DNA of 64,000 nt from UBA8514 sp034933685. Its GTDB lineage: Bacteria > Bacillota > Clostridia > Lachnospirales > Anaerotignaceae. The position numbers were made by a program, and so were the translations under genes. Location: assembly GCA_034933685.1 (NCBI GenBank), contig JAYFNB010000012.1, positions 72,697 through 136,696 of the forward strand, written 5' to 3'. The notes beneath the pieces were generated by a model, which did no database searches, was not told the DNA's origin, and worked only from the letters and a program-made list of their open reading frames with translations. This document shows, one piece after another, positions 17,955 to 27,005 of this stretch (within the stretch, counting starts at the first letter, position 1; every line of letters starts with the position of its first letter).

Positions 17955-19540
17955 TATAAAGCCTCCTTTTCTCTATAAAAACGTGCTTTCATAGACATAA
18001 TGCGCGGTACTTTTATGGTAAGTAAGACCGTATGGTCATAAGCTGGTATATCCCTAACCTCAATTACCTCTGCTGCACACAGCTTTTCTCCACTTCTAGA
18101 AAGTGCAAACCCTTTTTCTCCAGTTTTAGGATGAGGTAAAAACTCATACGGAATTGTAACAGTTGAATACCCAGGTTCAAAGTCATCGTTTACAAGAAAT
18201 ATAGCCTGTCCGGAACATCCAGCAACACACATACCACATCCTGTACATTTATTTTCTTGATTTACAGAAGGTAAACTTGTTATGTCTTCGCCAACATTAA
18301 TACATCCGAATTTACATGTCTCCTGGCACGGATTACATGGTATATTCTGCGTGCACTCTATTACCGGATGAATACCTTTTGTTTTTATTATTCCTGCAAA
18401 TCTTTCTATTTCTTCATCCCCGACGTACCCATTTTTAAGAAGACTAATTGATAAATCAATGCCCTCGTCTGTTTTCAGAAGATCAGTTCTTCCCTTGTTT
18501 TCATGGCTGAACATACCCTTTCGCAGCTTATTTATTGAATTTACAAGTTCTTCATAAGCAATCTCAAACTCCGAATCTGTCACATATTTATCTTTTCTGC
18601 ACGCAGCAAGTGCTGAAATGCGCCCTGTAATCATCGCCGAGGACGCCTCCTCAATGCCAGCAACATCTCCTGCAGCATATAACCCATCTATTGATGTTTC
18701 TCCAAATTGGTCTGTTTGCGGAACCATTCCACCTTTATCTATCATTTTACAGCCCGCCATTGTAGCAAGTTTGCTCATTGGAGTAAGACCAACCGCCATA
18801 CATATTGTATCTACCTCGAAATGTTTTTCAGTTCCTGAAATAGGTTTGAAATTCGAATCAACCTCGGCAACCACAGCACCTGTAACTCTATCAGTACCCT
18901 CGGCACGAATAATAGTATGTGAAAGATAAAACGGAACCCCTGTCCTTGCAATTTTAGATGAATGAACTCCGTATCCACCAACTCTTGGTGCAGCATCTAT
19001 AATAGCGGAAACCTCACAACCTGCTTGAAGCAGCTGAAAGCTTACTACAAGGCCTACATTGCCGCTTCCTACCATCAGTATTTTCTTTCCAGGTTGAACG
19101 CCATGTAGGTTCATCATTGTCTGGGCTGCTCCTGCGCCTATAACCCCTGGAAGCGTCCAACCCTCAAATGGAATGAAATTTTCATTTGCACCTGTGGCTA
19201 TTATTATATTGTCTGCTGAATAGTTAATAAGACAGTCCTTTTCAATAACTCCAAGCCTTTTCATAGGATGATATATACCTGCAACAATAGCGTTAAGGTG
19301 AACATCTACTCCAAGCTGGGCTGCCTCCTCTAATAATTGATCTCCTATTTTAAATCCTCTTATTTTTGCTTTATGCTCTTTTGAACCGAAGAATTTATGT
19401 ATTTGCTTAAAAAGCTGCCCTCCGGGACGAACATTTTCATCAAATACTGCAACCTTATCCATACCGCATTTTTTTGCCTGTATAGCAGCGGAAAGACCCG
19501 CCGGACCAGCTCCTATTATGGCAAGATTATATCGTTTCAT
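17954..19540 (-). CDS. FAD/NAD-binding flavoprotein subunit with two Fe-S clusters (HcnB-like)
   Basis: 528 residues. N-terminal FAD site LAIIGAGPAGLSAAIQ, a second Rossmann site ILMVGSGNVGLVVS, and YAAGDVAG near residue 300 place it with the HcnB/OoxA/PDH1-alpha flavoproteins. The C-terminal part carries CNPCQETCKFGC (~410) and CTGCGMCVAGC (~440), a ferredoxin-like double cysteine cluster that is lacking from HcnB. This suggests transfer to ferredoxin or NAD in an anaerobe rather than to a respiratory chain. It overlaps the [2Fe-2S] gene upstream by 4 bases and the BFD gene by 1. Confidence 0.9.
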   Translation of the reverse strand: MKRYNLAIIGAGPAGLSAAIQAKKCGMDKVAVFDENVRPGGQLFKQIHKFFGSKEHKAKIRGFKIGDQLLEEAAQLGVDVHLNAIVAGIYHPMKRLGVIEKDCLINYSADNIIIATGANENFIPFEGWTLPGVIGAGAAQTMMNLHGVQPGKKILMVGSGNVGLVVSFQLLQAGCEVSAIIDAAPRVGGYGVHSSKIARTGVPFYLSHTIIRAEGTDRVTGAVVAEVDSNFKPISGTEKHFEVDTICMAVGLTPMSKLATMAGCKMIDKGGMVPQTDQFGETSIDGLYAAGDVAGIEEASSAMITGRISALAACRKDKYVTDSEFEIAYEELVNSINKLRKGMFSHENKGRTDLLKTDEGIDLSISLLKNGYVGDEEIERFAGIIKTKGIHPVIECTQNIPCNPCQETCKFGCINVGEDITSLPSVNQENKCTGCGMCVAGCSGQAIFLVNDDFEPGYSTVTIPYEFLPHPKTGEKGFALSRSGEKLCAAEVIEVRDIPAYDHTVLLTIKVPRIMSMKARFYREKEAL

Positions 19541-19857
19541 GCCTCATCAGCCTCCTTTGCACCGGCTCCATACTGTGTTTGTACACACATTCCTTCTTGA
19601 AGTGCTGTGACGCATGTTCTTATGTTTGGTCTGCCATCAACAATCATTACACAATCTGTACATCTACCGATTGCACAAAATATACCTCTTGGGCTGTCAA
19701 ATTTTGCTGTATGTCTATGCGTCATGACACCGGCGGCTTTAAGCGCAGCTGCTATAGGTTCTCCTTCATAACCTTCCATTTCTTTTCCGTCAAATGTGAA
19801 TTTAACAGACTTTCCCTTTTTAATTTCTCCGATAATAGGGTGTTCTTTAATTCTCAT
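19537..19857 (-). CDS. [2Fe-2S] ferredoxin-like subunit (HcnA-like)
   Basis: 106 residues from the ATG at 19857, which follows GGAGAG; an earlier in-frame ATG at 19878 lacks a site. The opening VKFTFDGKEMEGYEGEPIAAAL is the ubiquitin-like strand pattern of HcnA, with CAIGRCTDC and a later C in RTCVTAL supplying four cysteines for a plant-type [2Fe-2S] cluster. It is the first dehydrogenase gene after the permease and overlaps the flavoprotein by 4 bases (ATGA). Confidence 0.88.
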   Translation of the reverse strand: MRIKEHPIIGEIKKGKSVKFTFDGKEMEGYEGEPIAAALKAAGVMTHRHTAKFDSPRGIFCAIGRCTDCVMIVDGRPNIRTCVTALQEGMCVQTQYGAGAKEADEA

Positions 19858-19962
19858 TTTCAACTCTCCAATCTGCATATACTTTAAATAGTCATATATC
19901 CGGCTATATGGTTATTTGAATAAATTAATAATTAAATCACATAACTTGTGTCTTATAATGTA

Positions 19963-21138
19963 TTACAACATAGATAGAAATTTAAGGAAATGTCCAAATA
20001 GTATGGCCAGTCCAGTACCCACTATATCTCCGAAAAATCCCATAAGTATACCGAATGAAATCCAGTTTGGGTTGTGTGTTGCAGCTATTAGAGGAGCTGA
20101 TGCAGTTCCACCAATATTTGCTGTTAAAGCAACTTCAGCTGTAAATAAATCGAACTTAAAGATTTTTGCAAATAATACCCAAAATGAAAACATAACTATC
20201 AACATCACAACACAAACCAAAAGAAATCCTGGTGCTTTTGTACATTGAGTTAAATCCGAATAGGAGGCAGTTACGCACATACATGCATAAAGAAATACAT
20301 TTGCGCATTCCGTAGCACCATGTAGTTTTCTCATTGGAGTAACGCCAAGTATAATTCCAAGTATTGATGACATTACAACTCTCCATCCAGTGGCATTAAG
20401 GAATGTTACTGGCGGAATGATAGGTATTATCGAATTGATGGCCCATGTTCCGCAAAGAGCAATTGCAAAAAGCTTACAATAATCAAGCAATGTGCAAGTA
20501 TTCACATCCGGGTCAGTTTCAATTGCAATACGTTTGGCAATATCGTCAAGTGTATCTGTATTTGCTTTCATAAATTTATTCCATGCATCTTTTTTACGAA
20601 TAAGCATCATCATTACAGTCATGAATATTGTAAAAGCGAATGTAACCATCATAACACTATAAGCATAATCAACACCTTCAACGCCAAACACACCTGCTAC
20701 CGCAACCATATTTATTGTTTCCCCTATGAATGAACCAGTGGTAGCAGCTATGCTTGCCCAACCATTTTCCGGAAGAAATCCCTTGCACAGAAGAAAGGCT
20801 ACTGTAAATCCTATCATTATCGAAAGTGAAGAAAGCAGAAATGCCAAAATCATACGTGGCCCAAGCTTTATAACCTTTCTTATATCACATGTAAGCATGA
20901 ACATAGTAAGCATCATAGGAAGAAACGTGGAATACATTATGTTTTGCCCAGTTTTAACACCTTCGGCTGACGTATCGTATACTTTAAACGTTGAACAAAT
21001 GGCCATAAATAGGAAGAGCCATACTATTGCTGGCAACACCTGAACTACTTTTGTATTCTCATATTTTTTGCATAGTGAGAAAGTTATGGCCATTGCGGCG
21101 AATATAAAAGCATAAAAGCCAATAGTTGATGTAATCAT
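19963..21138 (-). CDS. DUF819-family membrane permease
   Basis: About 391 residues with some ten hydrophobic spans, matching the DUF819/YjcL family: AATTGSFIGETINMVAVA near residue 145 and the C-terminal AEVALTANIGGTASAPLIAA. The family's transport substrate has not been firmly established to my knowledge. As the first gene of the dehydrogenase operon and divergent from a PucR regulator it is the likely importer of the pathway substrate. The ATG at 21138 is used; AAGGAGG lies 11 bases upstream. The open frame continues to 21177 without a better start. Confidence 0.85.
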   Translation of the reverse strand: MITSTIGFYAFIFAAMAITFSLCKKYENTKVVQVLPAIVWLFLFMAICSTFKVYDTSAEGVKTGQNIMYSTFLPMMLTMFMLTCDIRKVIKLGPRMILAFLLSSLSIMIGFTVAFLLCKGFLPENGWASIAATTGSFIGETINMVAVAGVFGVEGVDYAYSVMMVTFAFTIFMTVMMMLIRKKDAWNKFMKANTDTLDDIAKRIAIETDPDVNTCTLLDYCKLFAIALCGTWAINSIIPIIPPVTFLNATGWRVVMSSILGIILGVTPMRKLHGATECANVFLYACMCVTASYSDLTQCTKAPGFLLVCVVMLIVMFSFWVLFAKIFKFDLFTAEVALTANIGGTASAPLIAATHNPNWISFGILMGFFGDIVGTGLAILFGHFLKFLSML

Positions 21139-21515
21139 TACAAATCTTGCCTCCTTTTCGTCTATAACTAACAACAATAATTACGTAAATTAAAACAAAA
21201 TTTAAGCGTTGGCCAACCCCTTCTTTAATAATAGATAATTTCTTATTGTTTTCAATATAATAAGCCTCCCTTTCAAAAAGGCAATTTTACACCTTTTATT
21301 ATTTTTGTTGTAATGTTGCACAAATTCTTAATAATATTTTTTTGTTAAATATTAAAATATGTTTTGCCTCATTCACAATTTTGCATACAAATAATAAAAT
21401 TGTGAATATTTATCATGCTTATAATGTTTATATAAACTTTTTTGTGCTATAATAATCATTACTTGGGTTCGTTTTAGCTTTAGCTATAATACTTAGTAGA
21501 AACGGAGTGATTACC
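21139..21515. promoter_or_regulatory. Divergent promoter region of catabolic operon and PucR gene
   Basis: No coding sequence. On the plus strand TATAAT at 21448-21453 with a weak -35 about 17 bases upstream could drive the regulator. Very A/T-rich sequence between 21290 and 21400 may hold the operon promoter and regulator sites, but no clear palindrome was found. Confidence 0.45.
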
Positions 21516-22676
21516 GTGCATATGTCTGTTGAAAAAATAATGTTTTCTCTGCCAACATCGTACAATTTAAAACTTATTGCTGGTAAAAATGGATTGGGTA
21601 ATACTGTTGATTGGGTTAATCTTGTTGAAGAGGATGAAATTTCTTCTCCTGTTATTGAAAATGAAATTGTTTTTACTTCGTGTATAAAAAATGCATACAG
21701 CCATTATCTGTTAAATTTCGTTAAAAACTTAAAGAACTGTAATTGTGCCGCACTTGTGGTTAAAATTGGAATATATATTGAATCCATACCTAATGAAGTT
21801 ATAGATTTTTGCAATGAAAATAAAATTCCTCTCTATACAATACCTAATTGTAGTTCTATTCTAAAAATTACATATGATATAAGTCACAGAATGATTTGGG
21901 AAGAAAAAAAACGTGCATCTGTAAATGAAGCTATTCAAAACATTATTTTGGAAAACATGGATATTAGAGAATGTCTAAGCGACTTAGAAACATATAATTT
22001 TTCATCTACTAGTATTTACTGCCCTGTTATAGTCGAATTTGAAGATTATATCGGAGAATACAGTACATCTTTTAAAACACTTGAAATACACTGCACGAAA
22101 ATAGCAGACAATATAAGTAACGGATACGCGTATTTTACATATAAAAATAAGTATTTTATATTTGTTCTTGTTGATTGTACAACAAAAATGCTGAAAGATT
22201 TTATGTTTCAGTTGAACTTGAAACTTTTGTTTCCATCAATTAAAAACTATGTGTATGTTGGCTCAAATAAAGAGAATGTATATATGTTAGCTCAAAATTT
22301 TAAACGTGCTATGTCTCTTACAAATATTGCAAGAATGCAAACTAATAGTATTGTTTATTATGATAATCTTGATATTTTTAAACTCTTTGCCGAGATAAGC
22401 AACATGGAAATTTTAAAAGAGTTTCACCATAACGTCTTGGAATTACTAGAGGACTATGACTCAAAAAATGGGACTTCCCTGCTTTCAGTGCTTAAAACAT
22501 ACCTTGAACATAATTGTAATCTGCAACTTGTGGCTGAAAAGCACTTTTTACATAGGAACACCGTAAACAAACAGCTTGTTAAAATCAAAAAAATTACAAA
22601 TATAGACCCAATTTCTGTTGAAGGGAAAATGAAATTTATGCTAGCATTTTATATCAAACAATTTATTAATTTATAA
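21516..22676 (+). CDS. PucR-family transcriptional regulator
   Basis: About 386 residues. The N-terminal ~130 residues are a PucR-type domain (LIAGKNGLGNTVDWVNLVEEDE; CNENKIPLYTIP), the middle contains the degenerate GGDEF-like/CdaR-type region, and the C-terminus has the PucR helix-turn-helix (LLSVLKTYLEHNCNLQLVAEKHFLHRNTVNKQLVKI). Such regulators activate catabolic operons in response to a metabolite. The GTG at 21516 is 8 bases from GGAG. The gene is divergent from the DUF819/dehydrogenase operon and is its probable regulator. Confidence 0.88.
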   Translation: MHMSVEKIMFSLPTSYNLKLIAGKNGLGNTVDWVNLVEEDEISSPVIENEIVFTSCIKNAYSHYLLNFVKNLKNCNCAALVVKIGIYIESIPNEVIDFCNENKIPLYTIPNCSSILKITYDISHRMIWEEKKRASVNEAIQNIILENMDIRECLSDLETYNFSSTSIYCPVIVEFEDYIGEYSTSFKTLEIHCTKIADNISNGYAYFTYKNKYFIFVLVDCTTKMLKDFMFQLNLKLLFPSIKNYVYVGSNKENVYMLAQNFKRAMSLTNIARMQTNSIVYYDNLDIFKLFAEISNMEILKEFHHNVLELLEDYDSKNGTSLLSVLKTYLEHNCNLQLVAEKHFLHRNTVNKQLVKIKKITNIDPISVEGKMKFMLAFYIKQFINL

Positions 22677-23125
22677 ATTATAGAAATTTTATAAGCTGAA
22701 TTCGAATCTATGTTTGATATAGTTTGGGATATCCGTACTAAAGCACCATGTTAGTATAGCTTATTGTCATAAACTCAACAATGCATTTAAAAAAACTGTG
22801 TCATAGATATACCATCTGACCAAATACCCTAAAGGTTGGTTATGTATGATTCTCTCATATCTGTAACGGGATTTTTCTTTAGTTCTTCTCTAATCATTAA
22901 GCTACTGTCATAGAAATTTTCAGTTTACATGCAATTTCAAAAAAAATGAAAATCTCTTTTAACACTAAGGGCAGAGCCTGTTTTTGCAGCTCTGCCCTTG
23001 TTTGTATTATAAAATAATTTTTGACATGTCAAACCAATAATTAAATTATATTAAATAATTTTATGAGAAAAATATCTTTTTGACTGAATGAAGTACGAGT
23101 GCGAAAATTCGTAAAAATTTAAGTA
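22677..23125. other. Intergenic region without recognised gene
   Basis: Apart from the hairpin at 22969-22997 nothing is recognised; sequence is A/T-rich with stops in all frames. Confidence 0.5.
22969..22997. terminator. Strong hairpin, probable terminator
   Basis: GGGCAGAGC/GCTCTGCCC, a perfect 9-bp stem with an 11-base loop followed by TTGTTTGTATT. It lies 290 bases beyond the PucR gene on the plus strand. Confidence 0.7.
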
Positions 23126-23289
23126 CTATTCGTAATATGATAACATACAATTTAAATTTCTTAAAGATAGATATGCCGAAGTTATACTATCCGGCCTCTG
23201 CTTAATTTCTAAACTGATATAGCCATCATATCCAGTTCCCTTTAATGCTTTGATTGCATTGTGTCTGACTGCAAATTGTATTTGTTTTA
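23126..23289 (-). pseudogene. C-terminal remnant of a sugar-phosphate isomerase/epimerase (TIM barrel)
   Basis: Translation of the minus strand gives ~50 residues, including AIKALKGTGYDGYISLEIKQ and RPDSITSAYLSLRNL, ending at a TAG (23126-23128). This matches the last strand and helix of AP-endonuclease-2/xylose-isomerase-like epimerases. The frame runs into a stop just upstream, where a separate repeated sequence begins (23288-23385). No start or ribosome-binding site; it is a leftover of a deleted gene. Confidence 0.65.
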
Positions 23290-23385
23290 GAGAAAACAGC
23301 GTTTAAATTTTGCTCATTTTACGAAAAAATTAATCCTGTTTTTTTATCAAATATTTATTTTTTCTTACTTTCATAATTTCTTTGT
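23288..23385 (-). repeat. Dispersed repeat, copy B (transposase-like 5' end)
   Basis: Read on the minus strand, ATGAAAGTAAGAA... through AGCAAAATTTAAACGCTG matches 63898-63987 over roughly 85-90 bases with a few indels. The frame is broken. It joins the epimerase remnant directly, suggesting that a mobile element once ended or was deleted here. Confidence 0.6.
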
Positions 23386-23443
23386 AGCCCTTTAGGCAGT
23401 AACTTTTGCCATAGCACACATAACGGCGTAAAACCCATATAAA

Positions 23444-23482
23444 AATGACCTTGCTATCTTTAAAAAGTTAGTAAGGTCATTC
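23444..23482 (-). terminator. Hairpin terminator of the TRAP/GntR operon
   Basis: AATGACCTT/AAGGTCATT stem with partly paired interior, followed on the minus strand by TTTTTAT; 156 bases beyond the GntR stop. Confidence 0.75.
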
Positions 23483-23638
23483 ATTAACTACATTTTGGTC
23501 ATACAAATATTTTCTTTTTTAATAGCCTGCCTATAATATACCAGTTCATATCTTATTTACTTGGAAAACCAAAGATATGTATTTAGAAAATTGTAAGCTA
23601 AGCACCTATGCTCTATCAATAATATGCCTATGTAAGGT

Positions 23639-24370
23639 TTACTGTTTCTGCCCCTTTTCTTTCTTGTATCTGCTAAGGCTGATTTCAACAAATCCAAGAT
23701 GCTCCTGTGCAATTGCTTTCGCAATATAGGGTTTTTTATTTACTATAGCATTAACAAGGTCTTCATGTTGTTCGAAGGTCTTTCTCTTAACAGAAGAATC
23801 TCTATCCTGTATAATAAAATTCCAGTGTTCCTTAATAGCTCTTATTGTGTAACCTGAAATTACCTGAGTTAAACCTGTAAGCAGTGGGTTTCCTGTAGAC
23901 TTGGCAATTGTTGAATGAAGCTCTCCATCAAGGCGTGAAAGTTCTGCACTGTCTGAACATTTTTCCATATTGGCAACACAATTCAGCATCTTTGTAACAT
24001 CGGAGCTTTTTCTATTTATTGCAGCTTTTTCGGCAACTCCTATTTCTATTATTTTTCTTACTTCCATAATATCCTCAATTGTTATGGCTCCCATATACAT
24101 CATGATAAACAGTATCTTGTATGCCATTTCACTGTCACCAGATTTATAGAAAGTGCCTTCACCTTGTCTGCTTTCAACAATGCCCAATATACTTAATGCA
24201 CTATACACATCTCTTACATGTGCCCTAGATATTCCCATATTTTTGCTAAGTTGGTTTTCAGAAAAAAGCTTTTGTTCTGGCAACGTTTTCCCTTCAAGAA
24301 TAAAATCAACCAATTTATCTATGACCATTTCATACTTTTCATTTCTGCTAAGATTTTTCTCGTCATCCAT
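23639..24370 (-). CDS. GntR/FadR-family (FCD) regulator
   Basis: 243 residues. An N-terminal winged helix (LFSENQLSKNMGISRAHVRDVYSALSILGIVESRQGEGTFY, residues ~40-80) is followed by an all-helical FCD ligand domain (~95-235). The domain has metal/ligand-type histidines in DGELHSTIAKST and EQHEDLVNAI and ends IAQEHLGFVEISL. FCD regulators of uptake operons usually repress until a carboxylate binds. It follows the LarA-like gene after 5 bases, the last gene of the TRAP operon, implying autoregulation. Twin 17-bp sites upstream of dctP are candidate operators. Confidence 0.88.
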   Translation of the reverse strand: MDDEKNLSRNEKYEMVIDKLVDFILEGKTLPEQKLFSENQLSKNMGISRAHVRDVYSALSILGIVESRQGEGTFYKSGDSEMAYKILFIMMYMGAITIEDIMEVRKIIEIGVAEKAAINRKSSDVTKMLNCVANMEKCSDSAELSRLDGELHSTIAKSTGNPLLTGLTQVISGYTIRAIKEHWNFIIQDRDSSVKRKTFEQHEDLVNAIVNKKPYIAKAIAQEHLGFVEISLSRYKKEKGQKQ

Positions 24371-24375
24371 TTAAC

Positions 24376-25698
24376 CTAATGGCTTATAGGTTCATTAATT
24401 AAAGTTCCTTCACAGTCAAACTCCAACTCTTCGAAATCACCAACGAACTCTATGTCCTCCCTCCCCTTCAATTCATTATAAATTCCACTAGAAACCAAGA
24501 AGTGTCCCTCATGCAGCGTACTATCTATAATACAAAACTTAACATTTTCTATTGTCTTTTTGCCTTCAATTCGCATAAGCCCATTTAAACTATTTAGCCC
24601 AACCTTAATAGCATCGAAGTCATTTTCGGCAACAAAAGGAGTCTTTATTTTATCAAGGAATGTTGTTGTCTTTCCATTTGTATATGTCGCTTCGTAGTCG
24701 ATCTTATTAAAATACCTTTTTGTTATAATATCGGCCTGTCCCATCCCTATTGCATTTCCATGGCTAACATCGGTTAAATCTAAAAGAGCAATAATTTCAA
24801 TAAGAGGTTTTCCAAAAGTGGCACAACCAGAAGCATAATACTTTTCAGGTTCCTGCAAACCCCAAACACCAAAACGTCCAATCATGTTACAATCCATTCC
24901 AGTACCAGAAATATTCTTCCCGCCTCTCTTTACAACAAGCATATCACAAATATTAAAAGGAAGGAAGGGGTACATTTCATTTGCCATTTTAAAAAGTTCA
25001 ATTTCTCTTTCAGGTATGTCTTTATTATCAACCACTTCAAGGTATCCCACTCGGTCTCTTGCATTCTCTAAAAGTGCAATTCCACATATAATATTCATTT
25101 CGGAAGAGTTTGCAACAAATTTGCCATTTGCAGGAATAATATTTGTAAGGCCCCATACACCATAGGAGTGCACAAGGGCTGCCATATCCCTTTTCCCAAG
25201 TCCGATGGTCATCATCTTTAAAAGTCCACTTTCAGTCTTATTCTCATGTTCAGTATGTTTTTTAACACGGTTAATAACAATCACGCCATCTGCCTCATAA
25301 GCGTTTTTGTCAACATAAACAGGAGTACCAAGCTCTGTTTCTCCAATTTCCACAGTTTCCATAGATGAAACAATCGGTGCCTTTACCCTTTCTTCTGTAT
25401 ATCCAAGGCTAAGCAACATGTCTCTTTGTCCCTGCGCAGTTGCTCCGCCATGGCTTCCCATGGTGGGAATCAGAAATGGTATAGCACCAATTTTTTTTAC
25501 CTCTTCAACGGTTTGTGCAACTACATCAACAAGACCCCAAACGCCTCTGCTGCCACATGTGATTGCTATTTTTTGGCCTGGTTTAATTTTACGAGATAAG
25601 TCAAATTCCGTTAAAATTCTGTTTGTTTCACATCTTACATCATCAATTTGGGGTTGATTGTATTTCTGAACTGCCCTTATTACTTTTGGTATTTCCAT
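24376..25698 (-). CDS. LarA-like (lactate-racemase N-terminal domain) protein
   Basis: 440 residues, close to LarA length. PTMGSHGGATAQGQ and the block VIVINRVKKHTEHENKTESGLLKMMTIGLGK with a later H in ALVHSYG resemble the family's metal/cofactor-binding histidines and lysine, but spacing differs from lactate racemase, so this is a separate subfamily (Lar_N/DUF2088). True LarA uses a nickel-pincer cofactor made by LarB/C/E; none of those genes is in the window. Between the TRAP large permease and a GntR regulator, it probably acts on an imported hydroxy or sugar acid. ATG is preceded by AGGAGG. Confidence 0.75.
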   Translation of the reverse strand: MEIPKVIRAVQKYNQPQIDDVRCETNRILTEFDLSRKIKPGQKIAITCGSRGVWGLVDVVAQTVEEVKKIGAIPFLIPTMGSHGGATAQGQRDMLLSLGYTEERVKAPIVSSMETVEIGETELGTPVYVDKNAYEADGVIVINRVKKHTEHENKTESGLLKMMTIGLGKRDMAALVHSYGVWGLTNIIPANGKFVANSSEMNIICGIALLENARDRVGYLEVVDNKDIPEREIELFKMANEMYPFLPFNICDMLVVKRGGKNISGTGMDCNMIGRFGVWGLQEPEKYYASGCATFGKPLIEIIALLDLTDVSHGNAIGMGQADIITKRYFNKIDYEATYTNGKTTTFLDKIKTPFVAENDFDAIKVGLNSLNGLMRIEGKKTIENVKFCIIDSTLHEGHFLVSSGIYNELKGREDIEFVGDFEELEFDCEGTLINEPISH

Positions 25699-25727
25699 CT
25701 ATAAATTGCCTCCTTTATTCCCTCTAT

Positions 25728-27005
25728 TTATTTAGAAAGTACACTTGGAAGCCATGTTGTTAGTGCAGGTACGTATGTTACAAACATCATGAAGACAATA
25801 CACAATCCAATCATTGGTAATGATGCCTTCAATGTATTTTCAAGTTTCTCACCTGCAATAGTATTTCCAAGAAGAATGCAGGTTCCAACCGGTGGCGTAA
25901 CAAGACCAATGCAAAGATTAAGTGCCATTAAAACTCCAAAATGAATTGTTGAAACACCAAGTTCCTTAATAAGCGGCATTAAAAGAGGTGTAAGCATAAC
26001 AATGGCTGGGTTTGCGTCCATAATCATACCAACAATAAGCAAAAGTATATTAATAAGCAAAAGAATTATAATCTTGCTATTAGTTATTGATAGCATTAAA
26101 TCCAAGAGTGCGTTTGGCAACTGACTTGTAACAACCACCCAACTTGATACCTTTGAGAACCCAATAAGAATAAGGATTGTTGCAGTTGTAACACCACTTT
26201 CAGCAAAAATGTTTAAAAGCCCCTTTGGTTTAAGATCTTTATAAACAAAAAATCCTATTATAAGAGCATATCCACAAGTTACAGCCGCTGCTTCTGTTGC
26301 TGTAAAAATTCCAAGGAAAATGCCGCCAAGAACCAGAACTGGCATAAGTAATGCCCATATGCTGTCAACCGTTACCTTAACAATTTCTTTTGGTGTTGCC
26401 CTTTCATGTGCAGGGAAATTTTTCTTCCTTGAATATATAGCTACATACGCAATTAAAACTATGGCCAAGCCTATACCTGGCAAAATAGCTCCCATGAAAA
26501 GTTGACCAATTGATGTTTCAGTTGCATTCCCGTAAACAATAAGGAAAATTGAAGGTGGAATAAGTGGACCTAATACTGCCGCAACTGAACAAACAGCAGC
26601 AGCAAAACCACCTGGATAACCGTCTTCTTTCATTGCTGGTATCATGTTTCCACCAATGGCTGAAACTGTTGCAACACCTGAACCAGAAATAGCTGCAAAA
26701 ATGGCTGAGGATATAACAGAAACAATACTAAGACTTCCCTTAACCCAGCCCATAGTGGCTATTGCAAAAGAAATAAGCTTTTTATTAATACTGCCACTCA
26801 TAAGATTTCCTGCAAGCATAAAGAATGGAATTGCAAGTAATGCAACAGAATCCATTCCAGTAAATGTTTTCTGCGCAAGAACAATTGTGGGCATGTCGCC
26901 TATAACAAGTGCCGCCAAAGTCGCTATTCCCATTGCATAACAAATTGGTATTCCACAAAACGCTAATATCAATAACAAAATAATTAATAATCCACCTACG
27001 TTCAC
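25728..27005 (-). CDS. dctM: TRAP transporter large permease (DctM)
   Basis: 425 residues with about 12 membrane spans. Family marks include GIPICYAMGIA, ALLAIPFFMLAGNLM, SAIFAAISGSGVATVSAIG (sodium-site region), GPLIPPSIFLIVYG and LGLVTPPVG-type LVTPPVGTCI. GTG start at 27005 overlaps the small-permease stop by 4 bases. It forms the ion-coupled channel with DctQ and receives ligand from DctP. All three TRAP components are present in the operon. Confidence 0.95.
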   Translation of the reverse strand: MNVGGLLIILLLILAFCGIPICYAMGIATLAALVIGDMPTIVLAQKTFTGMDSVALLAIPFFMLAGNLMSGSINKKLISFAIATMGWVKGSLSIVSVISSAIFAAISGSGVATVSAIGGNMIPAMKEDGYPGGFAAAVCSVAAVLGPLIPPSIFLIVYGNATETSIGQLFMGAILPGIGLAIVLIAYVAIYSRKKNFPAHERATPKEIVKVTVDSIWALLMPVLVLGGIFLGIFTATEAAAVTCGYALIIGFFVYKDLKPKGLLNIFAESGVTTATILILIGFSKVSSWVVVTSQLPNALLDLMLSITNSKIIILLLINILLLIVGMIMDANPAIVMLTPLLMPLIKELGVSTIHFGVLMALNLCIGLVTPPVGTCILLGNTIAGEKLENTLKASLPMIGLCIVFMMFVTYVPALTTWLPSVLSK

